Of a stretch of 64,000 bases of DNA, positions 44,030 to 56,799 are shown piece after piece. Source of the stretch: Dipteris shenzhenensis (lineage: Eukaryota > Polypodiophyta > Polypodiopsida > Gleicheniales); assembly GCA_047967505.1 (NCBI GenBank), contig CM106538.1; one strand, given 5' to 3'. The translations under genes were made by a program, and so were the position numbers. Within the stretch, counting starts at the first letter, position 1. Each line of letters starts with the position of its first letter. The notes under the pieces were generated by a model. It worked only from the letters and a program-made list of their open reading frames with translations. It was not told the DNA's origin and made no database searches.

Positions 44030-46140
44030 GTTATATGGATAGCATGTATATAGGTCTGCTACATAGCAATAAAATGGGTTGTAAATAAATACTTCATAGC
44101 ATGCACAATCTACCACATAGCATGCATAGTGTGTTGTTTAGCATACTAGGGCACTATACAATCAGTGTACTATTCATAGCACAGACAACGTGAGGCACAT
44201 ATCATACCTGGTGTGTAAATGTCAAACATTATACATGGTGTGCTATATGCCATATCTATGTGTAATGAAATTGTCTGCTTTATAGCTGATTTCATTGTTT
44301 AAATAGCACAAACAGTGTGCTATATAGCATACATAGTTCCACATCTATGTGTACACTCAAATAGTGTGCTACATAGCATATTTTATGGGGTATATATCAC
44401 ATACAATGTGCTATATAGTAGACCTAATGTGCCACAACTATGTATACTACTAAAATTGTGTGCTATCTAACTGATTCCATGGTTTGAATAGCTCATTGTT
44501 TGCGCTCTATGGCATGAAAAGTTCCACAGCTTTATCTATGTGCTACATAGCATATTCTATGGGATGTATAGCACACACAATTTGCTATATAGAATACCTA
44601 GTGTGCCACGACTATGTATACTCAAACGATGTGCTATATAGTTGCTACTATGGTTGCATCTGTGGTTTGAATAGCATAAACAATGAGCTATATAGCATGC
44701 AAAGTTCCACATCTTTCTCTATGTGCTACATAGCATATTTTGTGGGGTGTATAGCACACACAATTATAGCACACACAATGTGCTATACAGCAGACCTGGT
44801 GTACCAACTATGTATACTATTAAAACTGTGTGATATATAGCTGATTATGTGGTTTGAATAGCTCATTGTTTGAGCTATATGGCATGAAAAGTTCCACAGC
44901 TTTGTTTGTGTACTAGATAGCATATTCTATGGGCTGTATAGCACAGACAATTTGCTATATAGCATACCTGGTGTGCCACGACTATGTATACTGAAACTAT
45001 GTGCTATATAGTTGGTATTGTGGTTTGAATAGCACAAACATTGAGCTATATAGCATGCAAAGTTCCACATGTTTGTCTATGTGCTACATAGCATATTGTG
45101 TGGGGTGTATAGCACACACAATGTGCTATATAGCAGACCTGGTGTGCCATGACTGTGTATACTATTATGTATGCTATATAGCTGATTTCATGGTTTTGAA
45201 TAGCTCATTGTTTGAGCTATATGGCATGAAAATCTCCACAACTTTGTCTGTGTACTACATAGCATATTCTGTGGGTTGTATAGCATACACAATTTGCTAT
45301 ATAGCATACCTAGTGTGCTAGGACTGTGTATACTCAAACTATGTGCTATATAGTTGCTACCATGGTTTGAATAGCACAAATAGTGAGCTATATAGGATGC
45401 AAAGTTTCACATATTTGTCTATGTACTATACATAGCATATTTTGTGGGCTGTATAGCACACATAATGTGTCATATAGTACATCTGGTGTGCCACGACTAT
45501 GTATACTCAAACTATGTGCTATATAGTTGATTCTGTGGGTTGGATAGAAGAAAAAGGGAGCTATATAGCATACAAAGTTCCACATCTTTGTCTATGTGCT
45601 ACATAGCACATTCTGTGGGCTGTATAGCACACAATGTGCAATATAGTATACCTCGTATGCCACAAGTATGTATACTCAAACTATCTACTATATAGCTACA
45701 CAGCGCATTCTGTCGGGTGTATAGCACACACAATGTGCTATATATCATTCATGGTGTGCCACGACTATATATACTGAAACTGTGACCTATATAGTTGATC
45801 CCATGCTTGGAATAGCACAAACTGTGAGCTATATAGCATGCATAGTTGCACATCTATGTCTGTGTGCTACATAGCATATTCTATTGGTTGTATAGCACAC
45901 ACAATGTGCTATATAGCATTCATGGTGTGCTACGTCTATATATACCCAAACTGTGTGCTATATAGTTGATCCCATGCTTGGAATAGCGTAAACGGTAAGC
46001 TATATAGCATGCATAGTTCCACATAGCATATATCCTGAAACTGTGTGCTATATAGTTGATTTCATGCTTGGAATAGCACAAACAGTGAGCTACATAGCAT
46101 GCATAGTTCCGCATTTTTGTATGTGTGCTACATAGCATAT
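44030..46140. repeat. Tandem array of about 172-bp units with GCTATATAGC palindromes
   Basis: The landmark gttccacatct..gtctatgtgctacatagcat recurs at about 44519, 44699, 44888, 45061, 45231, 45403 and 45576, so the unit is about 170-190 bp; later copies (45844, 46015, 46106) are rearranged. Every unit holds several copies of the palindrome TGTGCTATATAGCA and phrases GTATAGCACACACAATGTGC and TGCCACGACTATGTATACT. Copies have diverged by point changes. No coding content. Confidence 0.85.
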
Positions 46141-46287
46141 ATCATTACCCACTATCCTAAAGGCTTTGTCTCCTCTTCACTATGTTGGGCATCTTCATCT
46201 TTGTCTCCTCATTTGCCCTGTTGTCTATAGTCCCAATCCTCGTGGCACATGAAAAGAAACCCACAATCTAGCCACATTGGCAAATTG

Positions 46288-46411
46288 CGTGTGTTGTGTG
46301 CTAGCCTTTTATGAAATTGTAGATCTTTCCAAGTACACTTCGGTAGCCAGTGGAACAAGATCAAGAGGAAGAGAGGATAACAAAGAATATTACTATCTCC
46401 TAAGTGTATCA
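46288..46411 (+). repeat. About 135-bp tandem repeat, first copy, split by an LTR element
   Basis: The unit ctagcctttt..gatctttccaagtacacttcggtagccagtggaacaagat..ggaagagagg..aagaatattactatctcctaagtgta occurs here and twice more at 49080-49340. The LTR element at 46415-49046 lies between the first and second copies. Confidence 0.8.
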
Positions 46412-46414
46412 TCG

Positions 46415-46754
46415 TGTTGAGATATGGTGCCATCAACACATAGATTAAAGGGCAAAGGTATGTGATAAGGAATGTATTAAAGTAGCCACCCTAAGATGTG
46501 GACTACATGATGTGGAGATGTGGATTGAGGATATCCACAAGGAGAGATGTGGATGAGAGGATCCCACATGGTTTGACTATTCTAAAGGCTCTCTCTATAT
46601 AAGAAGCCTATCATGTATTATTGAGAACACATATTGCAAGAGATATAGATTTGCTATCTCCCTCTCATGTCTTATTTAGTGTGCTTTGAGCCTCCTTAGT
46701 TCTTCTGTTGATCTTGTGTGCACTAGGTTTCGCACGATCTTGCATTCTTTCTCA
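46415..46754 (+). repeat. 5' LTR of the TRIM/LARD element
   Basis: 340 bp with TG...CA ends; PBS immediately after at 46755. Confidence 0.85.
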
Positions 46755-48573
46755 TGGTATCAGAGCATAGGTTTAGCTCTCCTAGTTTAGCTCATTAGTA
46801 GTTCACTAGGATTGCTTCCATTCCTAGATTAGTTTCAAAATGTAGGATTAGTTTTAGATCTCGAGATTCTTGTGAGAATTCATTGAGAGAAAGAGTGAGA
46901 GAAATCCATCTTCTTGAGACAATTTCCATTTGCTCAATAGAATTTCCATCCATTTAAGATATTTCCATTCACGTGAGAAAGAGAGAGATATGCTCCTTCA
47001 TTTCTGTGATAGAATTATGTTTGGGAGAGAGAGCATCTATATTCTCCTTGTTGCAAGAGAGAGAGAGACAGGAAGTGCAACTTCAAAGGTTTTCGACCTT
47101 GTTGTAGATCTAAGGCTCTAAGGATTCTCCATCTCCAAAACGACCTAGCATACGCAGCTAAGCAATGCCAGCAACAACTAGCAACATCTACACCAAGCAG
47201 TGACTACTACAACTGACTCGACCAAAAGCCAGCCTCGCCTAATTACCTTTGATGCCTCTCCAATAGCGCTCCCAGTCTCCAGTCTCCCGCGTCCTTTAAC
47301 ACTGCTCCTGCAAGATCACCCCTCTCTAGACGCGACCTTGACTGACGATAGCTCAAAGCTCCAAAACACAAAGCAGCCAAGCTAAGCGCGCTTCCTAGAT
47401 ATGGCAAGCTCCGGTTTGCGTGATTTCATTGAGGGTTTGGCGGGATCCTTATCCATATCGAAAACAACACCAATGCCCAATCATAATAATTAGATTCATC
47501 CCCTGAGCGAATGCTGCTTCATCTGCCTCCCTCTACAAGTGGCTTGCACTCGCTCTTCCTCTCTCCGAAATTCACAACAAAGCACCATATTGATTTCACA
47601 CATACACAGACTCTGGTTGAATTCTTCGATATATCCAAGATCGATTGCACTGTAGAGATGACCAAGCACCGTTGGAACTCTCTGTACAGCCTCTACACGG
47701 CCCATCCATTGATGACCAGTAACTTACAGCCAGGCAACCCAACTGCAAATGCGATGACTATCTCCTCATCTCCATCGATCGACAATTGCTCAAGCAACTC
47801 ACGCGATAGCACGCACACATCCCCGACTCGGACAACAGCGAGAAGACTTCTTCTTGTTCTTGCGATAAGGAATGCCAATGATTTCTTCTTGCGATGAGGA
47901 TGACAGATTGTTTGCAGAGATTTGGTCACAGTTTTGGCTAAGGGCTACACGTGGCACATAGAATGATTAGGGTGTAGTCAATCTCTAGGTTTGGTTAGCC
48001 ATGTAATGGTCAATTTTTTGCCACGTGGCAGATCGAACTTGAACCATGGTTAAGGCTTATGGTTAGGGGTAGGATTAGTTAAGGGCCACCTAAGTACAAA
48101 AACCTTTTACTAAGCATAGTGTGAGTGCATCATGTGAACAGCCAAGCCACATCATCAAGGCTCCTTCTTCTTCACAAAAACTTCGACAAGGCATAACTTC
48201 CAATCGAGGAAGAATTTGCACACACTCCAAAAAGGAAAAGTGATCGTGTTTTTGAGCTCTACGTGCCTGTCAAGTCAGAATCATTGTATGCAATTAGACA
48301 CCACCAATATTGAAAGAAATCAATTGGTAAGACCTTTGCAATAAATGATAAAGCAAAGCATGAATGCACACATTGATGTCATAAGCATGCCAAAAGCACA
48401 AGTGCATGAGATGACCATAGCACGAAGCATGGCATCCACACATAAAGCATCAAGGCACATGGAAGAACAAAGCATCATGCATCAAGCTACATCAAGCGAA
48501 GAAACGAACGCCATCGACATCAAGCATTGAGAAGCAACATCCTTTCGACCTACAGCCCATATGAAAGCACCCA

Positions 48574-48706
48574 GGGGAGGTATTGACATGTCAAAGCCAC
48601 ACTTGACCACCTTAAGTAGCAATGAATGCACTAAGGGGAGGTGATGGAATGTAACTTACATCTGACCACCTTATAGTAGCCAAAGGATCATGGCACCAAG
48701 GGGAGG
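48574..48706 (+). repeat. Triplicated polypurine-tract module
   Basis: GGGGAGG occurs at 48574, 48635 and 48700, each followed by T(A/G)(T/A)TG-like sequence, and the first two modules also share an accaccttA..gtagc phrase. The same layout is seen in reverse at about 12415-12525. Only the third copy abuts the LTR. Confidence 0.75.
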
Positions 48707-49046
48707 TGTTGAGATATGGGGCCATCAGCACATAGATTAAAGGGCAAAGGTATATGATAAGGAATGTATTAAAGTAGCCACCCTAAGATGTGGACTACAT
48801 GATGTGGAGATGTGGATTGAGGATATCCACAAGGAGAGATGTGGATGAGAGGATCCCACATGGTTTGACTATTCTAAAGGCTCTCTCTATATAAGAAGCC
48901 TATCATGTATTGTTGAGAACACATATTACAAGAGATATAGATTTGCTATCTCCCTCTCATGTCTTATTTAGTGTTCTTTGAGCCTCCTTAGTTCTTTTTT
49001 TGATCTTGTGTGCACTAGGTTTAGCATGATCTTACATTCTTTCTCA
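48707..49046 (+). repeat. 3' LTR of the TRIM/LARD element
   Basis: 340 bp, same ends as the 5' LTR, preceded by the purine tract GGGGAGG. Confidence 0.85.
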
Positions 49047-49400
49047 TATCAGAGATCTATAATTTCATGGAAGCCTGTGTTATGTGCTAGCTTTTGATGA
49101 AATTATAAATCTTTCCAAGTACACTTCGGTAGCCAGTGGAACAAGATCAAGAGGAAGAGAGGATTACAAAGAATATTACTATCTCCTAAGTGTACAGGAG
49201 ATATATAATTTCATAGAAGCATGTGTTGTGTGCTAGCCTTTAATGAAACTATAGATCTTTCCAAGTATACTTTGGCAACCAGTGGAACAAGATGAAGAGG
49301 AAGAGAGAATTACAAAGAATATTACTATCTCCTAAGTGTATGGGAGATATCTATAATTTCATGGAAGGCTATAAAGTGTGTTTCTTTTCATGTGTGGAAG
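49047..49400 (+). repeat. About 135-bp tandem repeat, copies 2 and 3
   Basis: Continuation of the array begun at 46288: aatctttccaagtacacttcggtagccagtgg at about 49108 and tctttccaagtatactttggcaaccagtgg at about 49255, each ending tactatctcctaagtgta, followed by (g)gagatat..ataatttcat.gaag. Confidence 0.8.
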
Positions 49401-49459
49401 ATGTGGACCGTCATATTCTACTTAATGCTAGTTAGGACCTAAATTATGATGCTAGCGAC

Positions 49460-50482
49460 TTGCTTTTGAAGTCCTTGAAAAAAATCATCATATTAAAGTC
49501 TTTTTGCCCAAGTACTACCCTCTCCAAGTTAATTATATGTACATCATTCAAAGTCACAACTAGGAGAGGCTATTCTATTAGCTTTACTAAGCAATTGACA
49601 TCATCCTCGGGCACTATGAGGAACTTATTTTTGAGCTTTAGTCTGAATCCCTATGTCAGTCCAGCATCTGCAAAAAATATGGGACTGAAGTGTTTCATTC
49701 CCTCACAAAATATGCTCTCTTCCCCTGCCCAACACAATTTCTGCAATATGGAGGGACTTTCTCAAGATGACCAGCAGAACAAGATCTTCTCAGATCTAAT
49801 GGTGACCCTAGTGACAACTACCAGCAAGAGCTCAGGCCCCATGTATATGAACCCCTTCTTCCCACCCAGAGTTTTGGAAGCAAAACTCATGGCACATGAC
49901 AGCAAGGTCTGGGACCTGCATGACATGAACCTTCTAGTCCCATTCCACATTGACACGTGGCTATTTCTCATGGATCTCATACAGTCTACTAGGAACATCA
50001 AATTGGAAGCAAAGCAAGTCGCTCAAAACTTTGACATCCCGATTATATATAGCCATGCACTCGCCAGTTTCTTCTCTATGGCTATGTTTACAACAGGCAG
50101 ATGCCCTTCCTCAGTGGGGGTATTCGTCGGTAGATGCAAAAGCAAGATCAACGAATTAGAAAGGAAATCCTCAAAGTATGTCAATGACATTTTCAATGTG
50201 GGGAGACCATATATTAAATGCAGATGCAATGAGGAAAGAATGGACTGTAAAGCCCAACCACTCTGGTTTGACCGCACCATATGGTTCACAGTTAACAATC
50301 TGGTTACCTTCTTCTCGGGTAGACCTTTGAAAGTAGCCTTCAACTCCTTTTTACTGTTTATGAAGACCCCATATATGATACTGTTTGGGAAGGCATCCAT
50401 CACCTTCATGTACATGAGGGAGTTGATGCTTACAATAGTACAGAACCTTGAGAAGAGTCCCTCACTATCGCTGCTCCCATAA
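49460..50482 (+). other. 340-codon open frame, unidentified
   Basis: A long uninterrupted frame starting MLLKSLKKIIILKSFCPSTT, with blocks DLHDMNLLVPFHIDTWLFLM, IPIIYSHALASFFSM and LERKSSKYVNDIF, then many hydrophobic and serine residues. It directly precedes RT-like remnants in the same orientation (51.2-52.7 kb), so it could be the N-terminal part of that retroelement. The other strand also has a long frame here (50538-50023), so coding direction is not certain. Confidence 0.3.
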
Positions 50483-51179
50483 CCATCCCCCGGGGTCTGC
50501 TCATATGGGGAGAAAATTATAAGAGGGCAGGAGAGCAACAGCCATAGAGCAATAAACCCTTCAAAACGAGGCAGATTCTAGTCACGTGGTAATGCAAGCT
50601 ATGGGAGATCCAAGATGCTAAACCAGCCCAATCACGTACCCCGAAGCAGATTGAATGGCAAAAGAGTGCAAAGAGCTCAATCCACTTGGACACTGGAGAA
50701 TCTCAGGTAAAATCCTTAAAGACTATGAGAGGTGGCAAGACAATGTCCTTTACCAGAGACAGCAATGCAAAAATGCCAGTTAAGCACCTTTTATATGATG
50801 ACCAGGATTGATATCTTGCAGGTATGCAACTCCCCCTCAAAAAGCCTTGTTTTCCTCCCTCATGGGGAGCTTACCCTAACCACTCACCACATGAAGAAAA
50901 AAAGAAAAGGATTTATTATTTATTAAAACATCATATTAGGGAATTTGGGAAAATCCCAAGTCCCATTTTGCAAAGATCTTAAAATGGGGGCACGATGAAC
51001 CCTTTTAAGATTTTGTCAAATCCCCCTCATGTAACATATAATTGGAAACGTCTTGAAGAGTAGATTCTAAAGTAACAAACTTTGCCAAATTTGAAGTTTT
51101 GATACTCAAGATACAATAGTAACTAGATTGAAAAGAAAAGTCCCAAAGTATTGGGATTTTCCCAAACTTCCTAATATCT

Positions 51180-52756
51180 TTGGAATTTAATAACCCCCTT
51201 CTTGATTTTTTCTCCATAAAGAAACTACTTTCTGACTTTTGTTTGAGTCATGATTTACAATTGGCTAATGGATATATAAGAGATGCCTCTATTAGCTGGT
51301 CCTTTAAAGATAATCTAGGAGCAAAATTAATGAAACCATGGCGGGTCTTTAGAGATGAGGGGAACATATCATGTAACTACCTTGATCCTAACATGGCTAG
51401 ATTCATTAACAAAACCTGGAACCATGTGGTAACATTGGATACTGCCCTAATTCTGAATGGGCAACTCTGTAATGAAGTGCAAAAAGCCTTGAACCACATC
51501 CCAAGGGAAGGATTGTAATTGGACACTCTTTATACCATAATGCAAGCTTGGCAGCAACTCATAAACTTAGTAGACGAAGGGGAGGAAGGGAACCCTCGGG
51601 AATTAACAAAGCGTTTTAAAATTTTGCAAGAGAATTCTTGAGACACTTGATAGAGTCAAAGATCCCCCCAAAAGGGGAACCCTTAACCTTTTCTTGCTCA
51701 AATGGGGTACAAAAGGAAGTGGACCGGATCACATTCGCATTCTAATCACCTCCATAGATAAATCAGCATCCACACTAGCATTTGTATGCACTAAGCTTGC
51801 CTTCTCACTAGCATATGAGAGACTACACAGCCCAGACTTTGTCTAGGTAGAGCATGGGGACTCCCTAGGCCGACTAGCCAAGGGCATTCTAGCCTTTTGG
51901 GTATGTCCACACATTGAGCGACTTTCACTACCTTACTTGATGTGCACATACAAAGCACATAAGAGCTCTTTTAGATGGATAACTCATGGATAATCAATGC
52001 CCATGCTTGTGTCTTCTCAGAGATAGTGGGATTCATTTTTTTATCACTTTAGGCATGCTTAGAACCCCTTATGATAGCTAATGCAAGGTTACAGGAATCG
52101 ATCATGGATGACCTTGGAGTCCCATCAAAAGCCTTTTGGATCGTCAAATTAGTATATGACACGAAGATAAATCTACCAAACTCGATAACATGTGCATTTA
52201 CAGTAGACATTGGGAAATGTTTTGAGAACATCCCACTACAAGGAGAAATGGGCCTAATTTGAGTAATGGAACAAGTGATATCTCTAGCCTTCTCTTGTTC
52301 GGGGAAGAGATTCATTGCCCCCCAGAAACAAGGAAATGCAAAATGGTGATGAGTGTGAGGCCAAGGCATACACCATCCACTTCAGAACCTGAATTAATTA
52401 AAATGAATACATGGCTCCTTTGCAATATGCACCTTTGTTTAGGGGGAATGACATATAAACAAATCTCAAGGATCCCCATGGGATTTGCTTGCTCCCCCCT
52501 TTGGTGCAACCTGCACTTGTTTTGGTTCGAATACTTCACCAAGAGACTTTGGCACCTTAAAGAGGAACAAGCCTTAGGAAACTTTAGGCACTCAGCAAGG
52601 TGCATGGATGATATTCTCTTTATCAATGTACCAAACCTAAGGCAATTCTTGGATCCATCTACAAAAAAAGACTCCAACAACCTATATTGGATTTACCCAT
52701 TGGACTTCCTGGAGATAAAGGAAACAACCAAGGCATACTCTCCCAACACACACTAA
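51180..52756 (+). mobile_element. Reverse-transcriptase relic, possibly Penelope-like
   Basis: Segments in order: 51180-51518 (LMKPWRVFRDEGNISCNYLD, FINKTWNHVVTLDTALILNG), 51945-51980 (TYKAHKSSFRWI, like the K(I/A)HK..(L/Y)R motif), 52090-52258 (DDLGVPSKAFWIVKLVYDTK, then FTVDIGKCFENIPL, RT motif A) and 52420-52740 (GGMTYKQISRIPMGFACSPL, WCNLHLFWFEYFTKRL, then CMDDILFIN, RT motif C). The absence of RNase H and integrase and the KAHK block suggest a Penelope-like RT rather than an LTR element or LINE. Frames are interrupted by many stops. Confidence 0.55.
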
Positions 52757-52989
52757 GAACCCCAAGGAACAAAAGTTTCCTTTGTAAACATGACCATTAC
52801 AATAGTACACCCCGGCAATGGAATAGTAGTCATGCGTAGATTTGATAAACTTGAAGAACTTGATTACAAGGTATGCCAATACATTCAATGGGATGGGAAC
52901 AAGCCAAAATCCTTTTTGGAAAGTGAACAATGAAAAATGAAGCCTTGTGAGGTAGGACTTGCAGGCTAAATAGCACACTTACTCATTCA

Positions 52990-54014
52990 AAGTCCAAAAT
53001 GAAATTCAATTCATGCATTGGCATTTAGATTAGTGTACAATCCTTGTTCATATTACTTATCGCCACATCTTTTTGGATGACCAAATTATCAAGGAGTTTC
53101 ATTTCTACATTTTTTATGATAAAACACACGACACTCTTTTTGTATAGCATTGCCTTTTGCTTCACTGCAAGTGGCTTGAAGGACAAGGGGTACAATTCAA
53201 AAGGAAATGGGTGTGATCCGATGGAGCAACATCTCAGTTTAAGGCAACAAGACCCATTTACTTTGTTGCTAAATTATTTACATTAACCAATGTTGAGATG
53301 ACTTGGAACTTATTTGGATCATGCCATGGCAAAGGAGAACACGATGGTGCAGGTGTAGTGATTAAAAGGGCCCTTGCACATGAGCAGCTCAAGATTGATG
53401 GTGTGGTATTGAAGCAAGCAGTTGATGTAGTGCAATTTTTAACAAATTCATTGAGTACTACTACATCTACTAGTTCCAAGCGTAAGGAAGGACCATCCAA
53501 AAGAGTGTTTTGAGAGATCAAGTTTGGTGAAGTAGATAGAACTAAGACATGGGGTTGTGCAAGGGTGGAGGGATCTTGAGGATTGCATAACATTCAAGGA
53601 TTTTGCAAACATGATGCAACACAATTCAATCCTACTATTGCCATGCATGCATGCACAAAAGGTGGAGATCATGTGAATGTCCAAGCTTGGGCATCGAGCA
53701 TTCTTTCTCCAACTGATGAGGTATTAAGTCAAGAAAACATAGTTGAAGAACCTATCTATGAGGGTTGTGAGCACTTGCTAAGTGATCTGCTTGTAGAGGG
53801 AGACAATTTCGCAGTGAATGTTGAGGAGAGAAACAATGAGGGTGTGGACTTTTTCATTCTAAAATGTAGCCATGCAAAGCAAACAGCCGGGAAAGTGCTT
53901 ACATACAAGTGGGGCACTCAGTGTGGCAGAAGATCACACTATGTTACTAGATATGGTACTATGTACAATGCAGTGGCCATCAATATTGTTTGCTCGATAA
54001 CAAGCCAGTCGTGA
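52990..54014 (+). pseudogene. Transposon-associated protein remnant (HGKGEHDGAG family)
   Basis: Pieces read FYDKTHDTLFVQHCLLLHCK, then a WSDGATSQFK block in one frame and NLFGSCHGKGEHDGAGVVIK and RALAHEQLK in another (53298-53513). Then come GLHNIQGFCKHD, and from 53583 VEGDNFAVNV, DFFILKCSHAKQTAGKV and YKWGTQCGRRSHYVTRYG. The WSDG..QFK and FGS.HGKG.HDGAG blocks are characteristic of a transposase-related family I recall from plant genomes. Several frameshifts; no intact gene. Confidence 0.5.
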
Positions 54015-54660
54015 TTATCTTTTCTCACCTTGTTAGAGTCATGAGATTCGACATGGAATCAGTGGATCCCAAAAGTAACATATACTACCTATCCTCGCAA
54101 GTACACGAGTTGATCTACAATACATTACCCTAAATGTGAGGCAAATGTCCGAAACATTTCACCAATCTTTTCAGTAACAACCAATCCAAACCTTTTTTTT
54201 GTGCATGGTTCACAGGGTTGTGCAAAATATTGTCAAAAGATGATCTGTTGTGTTTTATTTTAGACCTATTTTGCTCTACTATTATGTTCCATCTCTTCTA
54301 TTGAATGCACAAACAACTTAAAAAAATAACAGAGTCAATGTTAAAAAAACCAACAATATTGTCATCCTCCAATTTCAGTGCTCTTCTTTTCTGAAGACAA
54401 CCATCCACACAATAGCTCTAAACTTATCTTAGTCTATGTGATCATAAGGTCAATCAACATGAACAGGAGCATTACTCCCAAAGTCCAGTAAAATAGTAGT
54501 CTACAACTCAGCACATGGATATCCTTAAAGAAAAAATACCAACCAATCCCACTATTGCAACCAAAATTTTTGGGCTTCTTATATTTGATTATGGGTTCAA
54601 CATATTTGGGCACAAATGAAGAAAGTGTCTTAATCATGGTGCAACATAATCATTACAAAT
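54015..54660. other. No gene recognised
   Basis: AT-rich; nothing supported. Confidence 0.4.
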
Positions 54661-54679
54661 AGTCAAATAGGGCACAACC

Positions 54680-54890
54680 AATTCAGTGCTATATAACACA
54701 TATACTAACTGATTTCTTGCTATATAGCTGATCTATTGACAAATAGTATCCAATTTTGTGCTATATGGTAGTGACAATAACCGATTCAGTGTTATCTAGA
54801 AGATATACTAACTATTTTGGTGCCATATAGATGATCTATTGATAGATAGTAACCAATTTAGTGCTATATAGCACACACAATAGCTTTTAT
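54680..54890. repeat. Short patch of CTATATAG repeats
   Basis: Three to four copies of a roughly 90-bp phrase: gtgctatat..ca..atactaactgattt..tgctatatagctgatctattgacaaatagtatccaatt. It uses the same palindromic core as the arrays at 44-46 kb and 58-60 kb. Confidence 0.65.
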
Positions 54891-55149
54891 CCATGTTAAA
54901 TCAACTGCATAGTATTAAGATAGAACTTGTGAATGTGCAATCTGCACTATAGCATAGACAAACATCACAAGATAACAATTGAATATATGTTTAATTACAA
55001 AAAGAACGCCTCTCATGTTGTGTACTCACAAAATGGTGGTAACATTGCTCTATGGGCATGGATACCTCATCCTTTGGATTACTTAACTTTTTCATTTTAC
55101 AAAAAGTTTCTGTAGTCATGTGCACTATTCCACATAGCCAGCCAGTATA

Positions 55150-56270
55150 TCAACATTTTTGTGAGATAAAAGGGAACCTGCTGAGACTATCCTCAAGATC
55201 AAAACTCTCAGGACAAATGGATACATCAGGGTCATTCAGGATGGACTTGTATCGCATGTCATCATCAAGAAGCAATGTGTTGTCAGGGTTGAATTCAATA
55301 TAGAACCTCCAAATGTATTCAAGATTCTTGAAGAAAATGGGTTTTTGCCAATAACTTGTAGGAACCCCAGGCACATCCCCAAACTGAAATGGTGCCTCTG
55401 TGCATTCATCTTCTAGCTCTACCAACCAAAAATTACTTCTCCTGCACAGGTTAGGAAACGCCTGTCGCATTGTATTTTCCATAGTGGTAGGTACAACTAC
55501 AAATAATTAAGCTAAACATATTTGAACATTCCTTAAGGAAGCATTCAACATTCTTTCGCACCACAACAACCTCATTTGGCTTATCCCATAGCAATTTGAA
55601 ATTCTAAGGATGCTCAATATTGGGGTAGCCTGTCCCCTTATAAATCCTGTATCTTTTTAGCAATACTCCATTCGTGTCCAAAACCAATAGTTTTGTCTTT
55701 ATACCCTCAGGGACATGTATTGTTTGTGGCATAACCCTTATTGGTTCTTCATGATGGAGTACATGCCATTCAAGCCTCCATGGTAACAACCCATTATGCC
55801 TTGCCCTACCGTGTGCATCATGTCCATTCTCAACATCAGCTATTGAATCATTATGTACATCAGCAGGGTCTGCTTCCACAATCAGCCTGTGCATCATTCT
55901 CAATATGAGCCGATGAATCCTTTTTTGCATCATCAGGGTATGCTTTTGCATCAGCCTATGCATCTTTCTCAACTTCAACTTTGTGTGCCTCTGCATCAGC
56001 CTGCACATCCTTCTAAACATCAGCATTGGATGCTTCTGCATCAACATGTGCATCCTTTTGAACATCATCCTTAGCTTCTAGATCAGCCTCTGCATCCTCT
56101 TCAACATGAGCATTGTGTGGTGATGCATCAGCCTGTGCATCCATATCAACAACAGAACTATATGCTTTTGCATCAGCCTGTGCATCCTTTTGAACATCAA
56201 CAATGAATGCTTTTATATCACATAATATCTTTGCTAATGCATCCAAATTTGCACCAAGCACTCAGTCTGC
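55150..56270 (-). pseudogene. FCP1/NIF-like HAD phosphatase domain with acidic repeat region
   Basis: Minus-strand order: 56261-56013 encodes an acidic repeat (VQKDAQADAKAY, MDAQADAS, EEDAEADLEA) made of short alternating units. Then about 55870-55620 has NGLLPWRLEWHVLHHEEPIR and KTKLLVLDTNGVLLKR, like HAD motif I of plant FCP1/NIF-type phosphatases. About 55590-55510 reads VVVRKNVECFLKECSNMFSL. 55482-55150 has FWLVELEDECTEAPFQFGDV, FFKNLEYIWRFYIEF and DNTLLLDDDMRYKSILNDP, the late HAD motifs. At least one frameshift separates the repeat region from motif I. Such enzymes remove phosphate from proteins (for example the Pol II CTD); activity here is doubtful. Confidence 0.55.
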
Positions 56271-56799
56271 CTTCTTATCCTGTGTTTCTTCAACCTCATT
56301 AACCTGCCTAAAGTTTCCACATAATCAGTAGACCCTTCTTGTGCCTTGTCGACTTGGAAGGACATTTTCTCATCAGGATACCCTTCATCATTGTTTGTGT
56401 CCCTAGCTTGTTTAATAGTATGCTTCCTTCATTGCTTTTCTCTTTCTACTACCACATGATCTTTTCCTACATGTGAATCATCATTCAAATCATTTGCATT
56501 GCACATAGTAATTGCATGCACATTGCATTTTTGGGCAACACATAACTTGCCTTAAATATTATTGAAACATGTCAAACTAGACAAACATGGAGAGGATGGA
56601 ACACATGGTGGATCATGATTCACCAAGCATGGCACATCTTTATTATATTGTAAAAAACTCTTGCAAGATACATTGTTGGGATGCTCATCTAACTAACTTG
56701 CAAATAACTACTCGCATACAATGTATTCAATGTCATGGAAGTTCATTACACTTCAATGACATACCATTGCCTTGAGCTCTACGCTTCAAGGGTCTTTAT

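Larger units (their letters stand above)
46415..49046 (+). mobile_element. Non-autonomous LTR retrotransposon (TRIM/LARD type), 2.6 kb
   Basis: Two 340-bp LTRs (46415-46754 and 48707-49046) start TGTTGAGATATGG and end CTTTCTCA; by eye they differ at only a handful of bases. A TATA-like CTCTATATAAG lies inside. The primer-binding site TGGTATCAGAGC follows the 5' LTR at once, and GGGGAGG precedes the 3' LTR. The 1.95-kb interior has no gag, RT or integrase. TATCA occurs at both sides (46407-46411 and 49047-49051), with three extra bases TCG on the left. It would need enzymes from another element to move. Confidence 0.85.

Noticed and set aside
44484-45585. Cys/Tyr/Ile-rich open frames in the 44-46 kb array
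   Set aside because: They arise from the repeated GCTATATAGC units in every frame and have no other coding signal.
44030-46140. CRISPR-like array
   Set aside because: Units diverge throughout, there are no constant repeats with unique spacers, and the DNA is eukaryotic.
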